Source of the DNA: Hemerocallis citrina
Lineage: Eukaryota; Streptophyta; Magnoliopsida; Asparagales; Asphodelaceae
Direction of reading: 5' to 3'
NCBI GenBank assembly: GCA_017893485.1
Contig: CM030360.1
Coordinates: 145,328,516-145,392,515, forward strand
DNA: 64,000 nt
Shown: positions 44,948-54,753 of the stretch, one piece after another
How the letters are laid out: the number at the start of each line of letters is the position of its first letter
Position numbering within the stretch: position 1 is the stretch's first letter
Made by a program: the position numbers and the translations under genes
The notes under the pieces: generated by a model
Database searches by the model: none
What the model was told of the DNA's origin: nothing
Seen by the model: the letters and a program-made list of their open reading frames with translations, nothing else

Positions 44948-45654
44948 GCCAAATGTAAGTGATTTGTATGCTTTTCATTGTATTTGTGCCGCCGTTACCG
45001 GTGTGCGATGAGTAAAAATAAAAAGAACCCCCGCCTTCTTTAACCTTGACAATTTTATTGAGTGAGAATTGTTGCCGGGCTTGGCCTTGCAGGGGGGTCA
45101 CCGCCGAGCTGGAAGACCATGGCGTTTTCCTTTTCGATAATCATTAATGGCGACGTTATGCTTTCCGATAAGCATTAATGGCGACGTTTCGCCTTCCGCC
45201 GTTTGGGATTTCCAGATGCAATAACTGCGCTTCTCAGGGGCTATATGACCCCCCTCCGCTCCTTGTTGGTTGTCAGGAATTGAGATTGGCTGATCTGCCA
45301 TTCGATTTGGGTACCTGCCGAAGGCGGGCACCCAAAAATTAGAACTTTGGTTTGAGGGCTCCGGATTGGTGGCGCACCAATCACCCTCGAACAATTCGGG
45401 GTTTTGGCCTTGAGGGCCGTAAGACTTGTTCATTGGTGAGTGGTGGGCTGATCAATTGATTCGGAGGCTCGGAGGATCGGAGAGAGCCTTTAGTCGGTGG
45501 CTCCCCTTCCGCCCTTAAACAATTCGGGGTTTTGGCTTTTGAAAGCTGCAAACCCCGAGTTGCTCGCGGGTGAGAGGAGGGTCAAACAACGACTCGAAGT
45601 TTGGGGCATTTGCCGAAGGCGGGCGCCCTAAACCTTAATGAAAACTTTGCTGAA
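44948..45654 (-). repeat. GC-rich imperfect repeats downstream of the antisense gene, element B
   Basis: Contains AACAATTCGGGGTTTTGGC twice and the palindromic GCCGAAGGCGGGCGCCC near 45315 and 45612. A duplicated ATTAATGGCGACGTT lies at about 45145 and 45175. It corresponds to 7085-7690 of element A. Confidence 0.7.
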
Positions 45655-48030
45655 GTGGTCGTGGCAGACGGTCGCCGCCGAGCGTATCGGTCGAGTGGCT
45701 TTGAAGAAAGCCACGGCCTTGCTCGGGGTCGACGACGAGCCCTCGGGGTCGATGACGAGCCCCCACACTTGTTCTCAGGAAGACGGTCGGGTGTAGCTGG
45801 CGGTCGCCACTGTGCGCATAGGTTGATGGGCTTGAAGAATCCCAAACCATGCTAGGGGCAGATGCCGAGCCCCGACACCGGGGAGAAAGCCGGTAATGGG
45901 CGTAGCTGAACGTAGTCGCCGAGCATATGGGTTGAGTGGCTTTGAAGAAAGCCACGGCCTTGCTCAGGGTCAACGATGAATCCCCACACTTGTTCTAAGG
46001 AAGACGGTACGGGTGTAGCTGGCGATTGCCGCCGTGCGCATAGGTTGATGGGCTTGAAGAAGCCCAAACCAAGCTAGGGACAGATGCCGAGCCCCCACAC
46101 TAGGGAGAAAGTCGGTAATGGGCGTAGCTGAACGTAGTCGCCGAGCATATCGGTCGAGTGGTTTTGAAGAAAGCCACGGCCTTGCTCGGGATCGACGAAA
46201 AGTCCCCACACTTGTTCTCAGGAAGACGGTACGGGTGTAGCTGGCGGTTGCCGCCGTGTGCATAAGTTGATGGGCTTGAAGAAGCCCAAACCATGCTAGG
46301 GGCAGATACCGAGCCCCCACACCGGGAAGAAAGTCGGTAATGGGCGTAGCTGAACGTAGTCACCGAGCGTATCGGTTGAGTGGCTTTGAAGAAAGCCACG
46401 GCCTTGCTCAGGGTCGACGACGAGCCCCCACACTTGTTCTCAGGAAGACGGTACGGGTGTAGCTGGCGGTTGCCGCCGTGCGCATAGGTTGATGGGCTTG
46501 AAGAAGCCCAAACCATGCTAGGGGACAGATGCCGAGCCCCCACACCGGGAAGAAAGCCGGTAATCGGCGTAGCTAAATGTTGTTGCCGAGCGTATCGGTC
46601 GAGTGGCTTTGAAGAAAGCCACGGCCTTGTTAAGGGTTGACGACGAGCCCCCACACTTGTTCTCACGAAGACGGTACGGGTGTAGCTGGCATTTTTCGCC
46701 GTGCGTATAGGTTGATGGGCTTGAAAAAGTCTAAACCATGCTAGGGACAGATGCCGAGCCCTCACACCGGAGAGAAAGTCGGTAATGGGCGTAGCTGAAC
46801 GTAGTCGCCGAGTGTATCGGTCGAGTGGCGTTGAAGAAAGCCACGGCCATGCTTGGGGTTGGCGATGAGCCCCTACACTTGTTCTCAGGAAGACGGTACG
46901 GATATAGCTGGCGGTTGCCGCCGAGCGCATAGGTTGATGGGCTTGAAGAAGTCCAAACCATGCTAGGGGCAGATGCCGAGCCCCCACACCGAGGAGAAAG
47001 CCGGTAATGGGCGTAGCTAAACATTGCCGCCGAGCGTATCGATCGAGTGGCTTTGAAGAAAGCCACGGCCTTGTTCAGGGTTGACGACGAGCCCCCACAC
47101 TTATTCTCAGGAAGACGGTACGGGTATAGCTGGCGGTTGCCGCCGTACGCATAGGTTGATGGGCTTGAAGAAGCCCAAACCATGCTAGGGACAGATGCCG
47201 AGCTCCCACACTGGGAAGAAAGCCGGTAATGGGCGTAGCTGAACGTAGTTGCCGAGCGTATCGATCGAGTGGCTTTGAAGAAAGCCACGGCCTTGCTTGG
47301 GATCGACGACGAGCCCTTACACTTGTTCTCAGGAAGACGGTACGGGTGTAGCTGGCGGTTGTCGCCGTGCGCATAGGCTGATGGGCTTGAAGATGCCCAA
47401 ACCATGATAGGGACAGATACCGAGCCCCCACACCGGGGAAAAAGCCGATAATGGGCGTAGCTGAACGTAGTCGCCGAGCGTATCGATCGAGTAGATTTGA
47501 AGAAAGCCACAACCTTACTCGGGGTCGACGAAGAGCCCCTACACTTATTGTCAGGAAGACGGTATGTGTATAGCTGGCGGTTGCCGTCGTGCGCATAGGT
47601 TGATGGGCTTGAAGAAGCCCAAACCATGCTAGGGGCAGATGCCGAGCCCCCACACCGGGAAGAAAGCCGGTAATGGGCATAGCTAAACGTAGTCGCCGAG
47701 CGTAGTCGCCGAGCGTATCCGTCGAGTGGCTTTGAAGAAAGCAACGGCCTTGCTCGGGGTCGACGATGAGCCCCCACACTTGTTCTGAGGATGACGGTAC
47801 GGGTGTAGCTAGCGGTTGCCACCGTGCGCATTGGATGATGGGCTTGAAGAAGCCCAAACCATGCTAAGAGAAGATGCTGAGCCCCCACACCGGAGAGAAA
47901 GCCAGTAATGGGTGTAGCTGAATGTAGTCACCGAGCATATCGGTCGAGTGGGTTTGAAGAAAGCCACGGCCTTACTCAGGGTCGACGACGAGCCCCCACA
48001 CTTGTTCTCAGGAAGGCGGTACGGGTGTAG
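45655..48030 (-). repeat. Tandem array of 222-bp units, element B
   Basis: About ten and a half copies. The landmark CCCAAACCATGCTAGGG recurs near 45841, 46063, 46284, 46507, 46730, 46952, 47174, 47396, 47618 and 47853. Spacing is 221-223 bp except the last interval, which contains a 13-bp duplication. Each unit has two hairpins with a GAAG loop: GGGCTTGAAGAAGCCC and GTGGCTTTGAAGAAAGCCAC. Since 222 is 74 codons, long repetitive ORFs appear on the minus strand (385, 295 and 260 codons). They start only by chance and have no recognised domain. The array is homologous to 5994-7080. Confidence 0.9.
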
Positions 48031-48036
48031 CCGAGC

Positions 48037-48507
48037 GCCAAGCCGTAAGCCTATCTGAGTGCTGAGTCGGGAGCTTGTAAGGGAAGCTTTTCAGGCTCGT
48101 GCTGCTATTCGAGTGCCGAGCCGGAAGCCTGTAAGGGATGCTTTTCAGGCTTGCGGTGCTATCCGAGTGCCGAGCCAGAAGCTTGTAAGGGAAGCTTTTC
48201 GGGCTCGCGGTGCTATCCGAGCGCCGAGCCAGAAGCTTGTAAGGGAAGCTTTTCGGGCTCGCGGTGCTATCCGAGTGCCGAGCCAGAAGCTTGTAAGGGA
48301 AGCTTGTCAGGCTCGTGGTGCTATCCGAGTGCCGAGCCGGAAGCTTGTAAGGGAAGCTTTTCAGGCTTGCGGTGCTATCCGAGTGCCGAGCCGGAAGCTT
48401 ATAAGGGAAGCTTTTCGGGCTCGCGGTGCTATTCGAGTGCCGAGCCAGAAGCTTGTAAGGTAAGCTTTTCGGGCTCGCGGTGTTATCCGAGTGCCGAGCC
48501 CGAGACA
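48037..48507 (-). repeat. Tandem array of 54-bp units next to pol, element B
   Basis: About eight copies of GAGTGCCGAGCCAGAAGC, TTGTAAGGGAAGCTTTTC and GGGCTCGCGGTGCTATCC. The period is 54 bp (18 codons), so ORFs stay open on both strands. The GGGCTCGCGGTGCYATCCGAG core is the same as in the 56-bp units beyond the antisense gene. Confidence 0.9.
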
Positions 48508-48643
48508 TGTTTTTAATGAGAACCAACACGAAGCCAAAACTTGTTTTAAGAAAGCTGGCATAACTACAACATATTTGAACTTTACAAAAAACAAGGCACG
48601 ACGTGTCGATTACATCCTTAATAATTTACATGGGCTGTAGAGA

Positions 48644-49078
48644 CTAACCCTCTCCTTCTAGGAATTTGTTGAGGTGCTCTGCGTTCCAGGGCCTTTTGAC
48701 AGCCTTACCCTCTGGATCGGTTAGGCGGTACGTGCCTGGGCGTACGACCCCCGATACCCTGTATGAGCCCTCCCAGTTTGGAGCCAGTTTTCTCTTTTGG
48801 CCGGGGTTGGATACCGCCTGTTTCCGAAGGACGAGATCTCTGAGCTTGATGTCAGTGGGACGCACCTTTTTGTTGCAGAACCTTTCGATCCTCTGTTGGT
48901 AGATGTTCCTTCTAATAGCGGACTTCTCTCTGATCTCGTCTATGAGGTCTAGGTCGGCTCGTAGTTGTGCAGAGTTGCTTGCTTCATCGAAGGCCATGAT
49001 CCGGGGTGAAGGGATCCCAATCTCCAGGAGAATAACGGCCTCCGTGCCGTATGACAGATTGAATGGCGACTCTCCCAT
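48644..49078 (-). pseudogene. Element B integrase C-terminal part
   Basis: The segment reads GESPFNLSYGTEAVILLEIG, later LVLRKQAVSNPGQKRKLAPN and WEGSYRVSGVVRPGTYRL, the C-terminal DNA-binding, GPY/F-like region of Tat integrases. It ends WNAEHLNKFLEGEG with a natural stop. It is separated from the core by a stop and small gap near 49130-49080. Confidence 0.8.
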
Positions 49079-49132
49079 GGGGATCCTCTTTGTGGTTCGG
49101 TGGGTCCAGAGAACACTCGGAAGCTCATCGAC

Positions 49133-50170
49133 TCATAACCCCTTGGAAGAGTTATCGAGTCGCTTTTTGATACCGTCAAGGATTTGGCAGTTCGCGTTCT
49201 CGGCCTGACCATTTGATTGTGGGTGGCATACTGAAGAAAAACGATGCTGGATCCCGAGATCTTCGCAGCACCTTCGGAAATATTTACCCGCGAACTGAGT
49301 CACATTGTTAGTAATGATCACCAGTGGGATCCCGAACCGGCAGACAATGTGCTTCCAAAAAAACTGTTGGGTCTGTTGCTCGGTGATCGTGGCTAATGGC
49401 TTGGCCTCGATCCACTTCGTGAAATAACCGATTGCCACTATGAGAAACTTTTGTTGGCCCGTTGCCTTTGGAAATGGGCCTACCAGGTCCATCCCCCACA
49501 TTGCAAAGGGGGTCAGACTTGCCATGGAACGGAAGTTTGCTTGCGGAGCCCTTTTCACGGGGGAGAACCGTTGATAGGGGCCACACTTCTTCACCAGGGC
49601 GAAGGCGTCTTGTAACATCGTGGGCCAGTAGTACCCATGGTTCAAAGCCTTTCGCGCGAGCGAGCGGCTTCCCATATGACAACCACTGATTCCCTCATGT
49701 AGCTTCTTGAGAGCGTACTTTGCTTCATTGGGGGTTAGGCAACAGAGATAGGGTCTTCCATCTATTGTTGTGTATGACCTTTTGAAGAGGGTCGCGTTGA
49801 TCACGGCAAACCTTTCCGAACGGATCCTGACCCGCCTCGCTTCAGCTCGGTCTTCGGGGAGCTCTCCCTTGTTTCGAAATTTCTTAATAAGAGTGGTCCA
49901 TTCGGTAGGAAGAGCTCCGTCTTCAATGCAGAGAGTCTCGGGAAAGTCTGTACTCGGCTTTAGGAGAACTTCGATCAGGACGGTGTGATCGAGGCCTTCG
50001 AAAAAAGAGGAAGCCAACTTCGACAGAGCGTCGGCCTGAGCGTTCTGCTCCCTGGGGATCCTTAAGACTGCCAACTCATCGAAGGACGTCAATAACCATT
50101 GGACCACGGCCAGGTACTTGATCATCTGATCGTCACGGGCTTCGTACTCTCTGGTGATCTGGTTGACCAC
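49133..50170 (-). pseudogene. Element B second RNase H end and integrase core
   Basis: A 345-codon open segment. Residues 1-80 finish the archaeal-type RNase H (EYEARDDQMIKYLAVVQW, REQNAQADALSKLASS). Then follow the HHCC region (KLHEGISGCHMGSRSLARKA, KKCGPYQRF) and the integrase core (MWGMDLVGPFPKATGQQKFL). The second catalytic Asp is Asn here (ITNNVTQF), and the last zinc Cys is Tyr (CGPY). GYFTKW replaces the usual DYFTKW. The Glu in SNGQAEN remains. Catalysis would be lost even without the stops. Confidence 0.85.
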
Positions 50171-50581
50171 GAGCTGAGAGTCACTGAAGGTCCTAATCTG
50201 TCTTGCGCCGGCCTAATGCGCCAGGGTGAGCCCGGCGATCATAGCCTCGTACTCAGCCTCGTTGTTAGAGGCCGAAAAGTCGAGGTGGAGGCAATATTGA
50301 AGGAGGAAACCGTCGGGACCCCGCAGAATGATGCCCGCACCACTCCCCTCTTCGCAGGAGGAACCATCGACGTAAACTTCCCATGTCTGGTCGGTCTCCT
50401 TCCTTTCGGGTTGCTCGGAGATGGTGCATTCTGTGATGAACTCGGCGAGGGCCTGCCCTTTGATGGCCGTCCTTGGCTGATAGCCGATGTCGTATTGACT
50501 AAACTCGATCGACCATTTGACTAGTCGTCCAGAGCTCTCGGGCTTATAGAGCACGGCCTTCAGAGGCTGGTCCGTGAGCAC
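50171..50581 (-). pseudogene. Element B second (archaeal-type) RNase H, N-terminal part
   Basis: LKAVLYKPESSGRLVKWSIE connects to VYVDGSSCEEGSGAGIILRG and NNEAEYEAMIAGLTLAH, with the first Asp and the Glu present. A stop (TAG) at about 50213 separates it from FSDSQLVVNQI, which supplies the next Asp. Confidence 0.8.
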
Positions 50582-50596
50582 CTGGATTGAATGTGC

Positions 50597-51373
50597 CTAA
50601 AAATAGGGATGGAGCTTCCGCGCGGCCATTACCAAGGCGTATGCTATCTTCTCCATCCTGGAGTATCTAGTCTCGGCAGAGAGCAGAACCTTGCTCACAT
50701 AGTACAGAGGCTTTTGGACTCCTTCCTCTTCTCGAACGAGGACGGCGTTGACCACATTCTCCGAAGCCGAAAGGTAAAGCCAGAGGGGCTCACCTGGTTC
50801 GGGCTTACTGAGGAGAGGAGGGTTGGCGAGGTACTCCTTCAATTGGGCGAACGCCTCTTGCTGCTGAGTACCCCACTCTAATCCTCCGGTTCCGCACAGT
50901 GCCTTGAAGAATGGGAGGGACTTCTCTCATGACTTGGAAAGGAAACGGCCGATGGCCGCCAGTCTTCCCGTTAGCCTCTAGACTTCTTTGATGTTTTTTT
51001 TGGGGGGGGGGGCATGTCAGACAAGCATGTCGTCGGCGTACACCTTCATGTTATGTCCAATTTGATCCTTGAAGACTTGGTTAACGAGTCTCTAATAAGT
51101 AGCACCGGCATTCTCCAGCCCGAAGGGCATAACCCGATAGCAGTAAAGACCCTGGTCCGTGACGAAAGACATCTTGGCAATATCGGGAGGGAACATTCGG
51201 ATCTGGTTAAAGCCCGAGAAGGCGTCCATGAAAGAAAGGAGCTCGTGACCCGATGTAGAGTCGATCAGAGCGTCGATGCTGGTGAGAGGGAACGGATCTT
51301 TGGGGTATGCCTTGTTGAGGTCTGTGAAGTCTATACAGATCCTCCAGCTCCTGCTCGACTTTTTGACCATCAC
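50597..51373 (-). pseudogene. Element B reverse transcriptase and RNase H
   Basis: 51373-51092 holds SWRICIDFTDLNKAYPKDPF, MDAFSGFNQIRMFPPDIAKM and YCYRVMPFGLENAGATY. A TAG (from Gln) and another stop follow. The YADD motif is at about 51045-51020. A G/C run at 51002-51012 marks damage. RNase H resumes at 50842-50597 (EYLANPPLLSKPEPGEPLWL). The order equals element A. Confidence 0.8.
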
Positions 51374-51406
51374 GATGTTCGCCAGCCACTCAGGGTAGCT
51401 GACCTC

Positions 51407-52552
51407 CTATATGAAACGGGCGGACAAGAGCTTGTCCACCTCCGCTTTCACCGCTTGTTGCCTCTTCGGGGCGAACTTAAGTCGCTTCTGGACGATCGGC
51501 TTCGAGCCGGGGATCACGCTAAGTTTGTGCATTATGAGGTCCTCAGAGATACCAGGCATATCAGAGGGCTTCCAGGCGAAGAGGTCGACATTACGGCGAA
51601 TGCAGTCGATCAGGGCAGACTTGAAGTTGGGAGCAAGGGAGCAGCTAACTCGGAAACACCTTGACGCGTCCCCTGTCTCGAACAAGACATCTTCTAATTC
51701 GTCTACCGGCTCTAGTTCTGGCTGGGTTCTCTCGGGCTGTAGCTCGACGACATCCAGGGGGAACACGCCACCCCCAATCGCCGTCATATAGCACAAACAT
51801 GCCGCCTCTTGGTTCCCTCGGACAACCCCGACATCGGTCTTGGTAGGAAATTTCAGCTTTTGGTGGTAGGCCGAGGGGACCGCCTGGAGGGAGCAGAGCC
51901 CGGGACGGCCGAGGATGCCTTTGTAGGCTGCCTTGACATTTACAACCATGAAGTCCATCGACTCGGTTCGCCTATGAGGAGTCATACCAGTGGTGACGTC
52001 TAAGGCCACGATCCCCTCGATTAGCACCGGGACACCGGAGAATCCTTGCAATATGTACCCGGCTGGCTTCAGCTTATCCCGGAAGAGCTTCAGGTTCTCG
52101 AATGCCTCAAGGAAGAGGATGTTTACCGAGCTCCTGTTGTCCACGAGGATGCGACGGGCCTCGAAGTTTGCCATGCTGAGGCTGATGATGAGCGCATTGC
52201 AGTACGGGAGCCGAACTCCCTCCAGGTCTTTCCCAGAAAAAGAGATAGGGAGTTGCTGGACCTGAGGGAAGATGGGGCCCTGGACGGCGTTGACCCCACG
52301 GACGAATGCCTTGCGGAAAGTGTTGGACTCCCCTCCCATGGGCCCTCCATGGATGCAATGCAAGATGGCTTGAACCTCGGGTTCTTCATGGGAGGGGTCC
52401 CGCTCAGAACGCTGTCTGGGCCCTCGAGGAGGAGGAGAAGGTCTCCTGTTCCTTATATCCCTCTGGTCCTGAGCGTCTTCCCGCTTGAACTCCCGGAGGT
52501 ACCCTCGTTGGATGAGGGCCTCGATCTCGTCCATCAGGGTATGGAGAAGCAA
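51407..52552 (-). pseudogene. Element B gag C-terminus, protease and RT linker
   Basis: A 381-codon open segment whose apparent start lies in LTR sequence. It begins with the gag end (LMDEIEALIQRGYLREF), then protease around EARRILVDNRSSVNILFLEA. The catalytic Asp is there, but the usual DSG is DNR, so the protease is probably inactive. Then come YKGILGRPGLCSLQAVPSAY and the RT linker (FAWKPSDMPGISEDLIMHKL). The gag zinc knuckle and everything before it are deleted up to the LTR. Confidence 0.8.
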
Positions 52553-52788
52553 ACCGGGTATGGACCCGTTTGGGGCTGGGTCTGGACCCGGTTGCCCGTG
52601 GGCCTGACGTGGCAGAAGCCCAAGCGATATAGGGCTGACGTGGCGTGGGCCCGGGGTGATTTAGGGCTGACGTGACGGAGACCAAGGTGGTTTCCAAGCT
52701 GACGTGACAAACCCGGATAATCCGGCCGTGCACGCTCTTTGAGGGGATCCTGTGGCCCAGGAGGGGCCACGTCATCTGACCCATATCA
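52543..52788 (-). repeat. Truncated 5' LTR of element B
   Basis: Only the first ~246 bp of the LTR remain (TGATATGGG… to …TTTGCTTCTCC), fused directly to gag coding sequence. The break is at the base before TATAAAT, so promoter, R/U5, primer site, leader and most of gag are gone. Right flank: GAAAC. Confidence 0.85.
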
Positions 52789-52899
52789 GAAACAATTTGC
52801 ATGATTCATCTGTTCCTTTTACAAACAAATATTCATGTGAAAATTAACTTGTTTAATCTTATTCATTCAATAATACGTGTACACTACTGTAGCTAGTTC

Positions 52900-53400
52900 A
52901 TGGGCCGAAGAAATTATTTTCGAAAAAATTGTTGTTAATAGGGAAAGATGAAAGAAGAAAAAAGGAAGGAAGAAAAGAAGAGAGAAGGGATTGAGATATG
53001 AAAAGTTACGGGTAGAAATGTAATTCAATAATTCTAACTTAACAGAATAAGTTAAGTTAACGGAATACTAGGTTTAGTATATTTTTTAAAATATTATATG
53101 AGCATATCTATACTATTATTAAGCAAAGCTCCATTTTGGTGGCTTTTTACTATCATGCCCCCATATACATAAAAAGCTAAAAATATATATATAAGGTTAA
53201 TTCTGTAATTTTCACTTTACATTTAAAGTCTCCATAAAATTCTCTTCCCTCAAAAATCGAAACCGTCTCTTCCTCTCTCTCCATCGAATCCGTGCATTGC
53301 ACGTGCATACCCCCAGTACAAATTACACGTGCTAACCCATAAAACGTGTATTGCACGTGCGGATTACTAGTTGTATTTAGGTCAAACGTAATAAACATGT
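52900..53400 (-). repeat. Right arm of the MULE-like inverted repeat
   Basis: The reverse complement of 25960-26240: GATTGAGATATGAAAAG, then CTTAACAGAATAAGTTAAG and TTAGGTCAAACGT. It is cut by a Helitron at 53107-53370. The outer GGGTATTTTGGC end present on the left arm is missing. Confidence 0.6.
53107..53370 (+). mobile_element. 264-bp Helitron (family 1)
   Basis: Starts TCTATACTATTATTAAGC and ends GTATTGCACGTGCGGATTA, CTAG. The flanks are A and T. Removing it joins GAGCATA to TTGTATTTAGG, which matches the uninterrupted left arm (reverse complement of CCTAAGTACAATATGCCC at 25976). No gene. Confidence 0.9.
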
Positions 53401-53618
53401 GAACTATATACTATTGGCTCCAAAAATTGAAACTAAAAAATACTCTAAATATTCTTTCCATTCATTCATCCAAGATTTTACCAGGTAATAACATTTCTAG
53501 AGTTTAGTAGTCCACAGTAAAAAGCAAATACCAATAATCTAAGTCAAAATCTTTACATCAATTTCAACCTTAAACTGATCCAATCAATCAATACCTTCGC
53601 GAATCTCAAAGAATTTCT
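53371..53618 (-). other. Downstream region of the DUF1677 gene
   Basis: Probable 3' UTR and flanking sequence of the gene. Nothing else is seen. The boundary with the MULE-like arm is near 53400. Confidence 0.5.
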
Positions 53619-54020
53619 TCATCCAGTAATCGTTGGAAAGCAACTCCCCGACCTCTCTATCGACCGCCGTTTCTCTCCCCCTCTCGGACTCGCCGGCGTC
53701 GACCGCGCCGCCCTCGGCGACTCCAAGCTCCTCCTCAAAAGCTGCGTCACCGCCGAAATAAAGTCCTCCGTCGAACTACTCGGCGGCGGCGATGATCGGA
53801 AACTCTTCGAGAAATTCATGTGCCGATCCAACGCTTCCTCCGTCGAAATCGACGGCTCTGATCGGCGAATTTCGTCCTTCACCGCTTCCGAACAGAGGCC
53901 GCAGATCCAACGGCCGTGGTAGTGTTCGCGAATCTTGGCGATGTAGGCCGGAGTGCAGTCCTCCGTTAGATTGCAGCAGTCGCACTTGATCGATTCGATC
54001 TCAATCTCTTTCCCAGTCAT
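53619..54020 (-). CDS. DUF1677 family protein (host gene)
   Basis: 133 codons, intact from ATG at 54020 to TGA at 53619. The N-terminal part carries the signature IKCDCCNLTEDCTPAYIAKI and HGRWICGLCSEAVKDE, with Cys 13, 15, 16, 22, 40 and 43 suggesting a small zinc-bound fold. The C-terminus is Ser/Arg-rich (RAARSTPASPRG) and ends SCFPTITG. This is the plant DUF1677 (PF07911) family, whose biochemical role is unknown. Length and Cys pattern fit the family. Upstream lie a 76-bp intron (54135-54060) in the 5' UTR, a 42-codon upstream ORF and a TATA box. It is the only intact host gene seen in the window and its GC content is unlike the nearby elements. The start is chosen because the next in-frame Met lies far within the domain. 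Confidence 0.85.
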   Translation of the reverse strand: MTGKEIEIESIKCDCCNLTEDCTPAYIAKIREHYHGRWICGLCSEAVKDEIRRSEPSISTEEALDRHMNFSKSFRSSPPPSSSTEDFISAVTQLLRRSLESPRAARSTPASPRGGEKRRSIERSGSCFPTITG

Positions 54021-54059
54021 CTTGTTACTTTCTCTTCCGATTTTTTGATCGAAACTGAA

Positions 54060-54135
54060 CTGAAAAAAATAAAGAGGAAATCAAGAACTGGATGCAGTAA
54101 TTAATTAAAATTAAGGTTTCTGATTAGGTTTTTAC
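54060..54135 (-). other. Intron in the 5' UTR of the DUF1677 gene
   Basis: Donor AACG|GTAAAAACC and acceptor TTTTTTTCAG|TTCAG, 76 bp, AT-rich. It separates the exon with the upstream ORF from the coding exon, 39 nt before the main ATG. Predicted from sequence only. Confidence 0.6.
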
Positions 54136-54171
54136 CGTTAATGAGTTAATCGGCAATTTGAGTATGAAACA

Positions 54172-54300
54172 CTATCGCTCTTTCTCCCAAACGAAAGCGG
54201 TGTCTCTGTCTTCTTCGTCGGTTGCTGTCGATTTCTGCTTCTTCTTCTTCGTCTCCGTTAGGGCCAGCTCTTCTTCCAAGGCCTTGACGACCATAGACAT
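54172..54300 (-). other. Upstream ORF (42 codons) in the DUF1677 5' leader
   Basis: Starts ATGTCTATGGTCG and reads MSMVVKALEEELAL, then a Lys cluster (TETKKKKQKS) and DTAFVWEKER, ending with TAG before the intron donor. Its composition is protein-like rather than random. Ribosomes entering at the cap would meet it first, so it may reduce translation of the main ORF or encode a separate peptide. I do not recognise it. Confidence 0.5.
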
Positions 54301-54347
54301 TTCAAGGTCGAATTTCGGCTTGTTCTGATCTCGACCGATGCCTCCAA

Positions 54348-54362
54348 TTTATATATATATAT
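54348..54362 (-). promoter_or_regulatory. TATA box of the DUF1677 gene
   Basis: Minus strand GATATATATATATAAA, about 50 bp upstream of the upstream ORF, which places the start of transcription near 54320. Confidence 0.55.
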
Positions 54363-54753
54363 CGGATGGGTTACTGATAAGATCGTAATATTCTCTGCTT
54401 TTCTGTTTCTAAAACCTTGAAGAAGAGATATATAGAGAGAGAGAGATGTATAGGAGGGGAGGAGGGAGGAAAGGAGGAATTTATTGCATTGATTTTGGTA
54501 ACGTAGGTTTCAGGGTGGGACCCACCTCAATGATTGGGGGGGGTGGGGGACACCCGTCGGACCCGCTGAGTGTGAACACGTCACAACCAGCTCAGCTGGA
54601 GGCTACGTATGTGGATTCTGCCAGCTGTCATCCGCTAATGTATTGTGTGATTTTCTAGAGGTAACCAGATGGGTGTACACCCACCAACTGCTGTGAGGCT
54701 AAGGATGTAGACGGATACGGATAAATCCAATTCGTTCCGACTCCGTATCTATA
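54363..54753. other. Promoter-proximal region of the DUF1677 gene
   Basis: Upstream sequence with a GA-rich stretch (54425-54475) and a GGGGGGGTGGGGG run near 54536. The 70-codon ORF on + is not a credible gene. Confidence 0.45.

Larger units (their letters stand above)
38565..52788 (-). mobile_element. Ty3/gypsy Tat-lineage element B with GAAAC target duplication
   Basis: The element runs from TGATGCGTTTG at 38565 to CCATATCA at 52788, with GAAAC directly outside both ends (38560-38564, 52789-52793). On the minus strand the order is truncated 5' LTR, gag end, protease, RT, RNase H, second RNase H, integrase, arrays, antisense gene (here on +), arrays, polypurine tract, 3' LTR. It is 14.2 kb. 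The matching target duplication shows that the 5' deletion happened after, or was tolerated at, integration. Stops and frameshifts disable all genes. Confidence 0.9.

Noticed and set aside
46100..47888. Long minus-strand ORFs of 385, 295 and 260 codons
   Set aside because: They follow from a 222-bp repeat, a multiple of three. The translation is a 74-residue repeat with no domain, and overlapping frames are equally open.
48008..48529. Open frames on both strands, 120-170 codons
   Set aside because: Produced by the 54-bp tandem array.
54446..54658. 70-codon Gly-rich ORF upstream of the DUF1677 gene
   Set aside because: Lies in promoter sequence, with no domain and a GA/G-rich composition.
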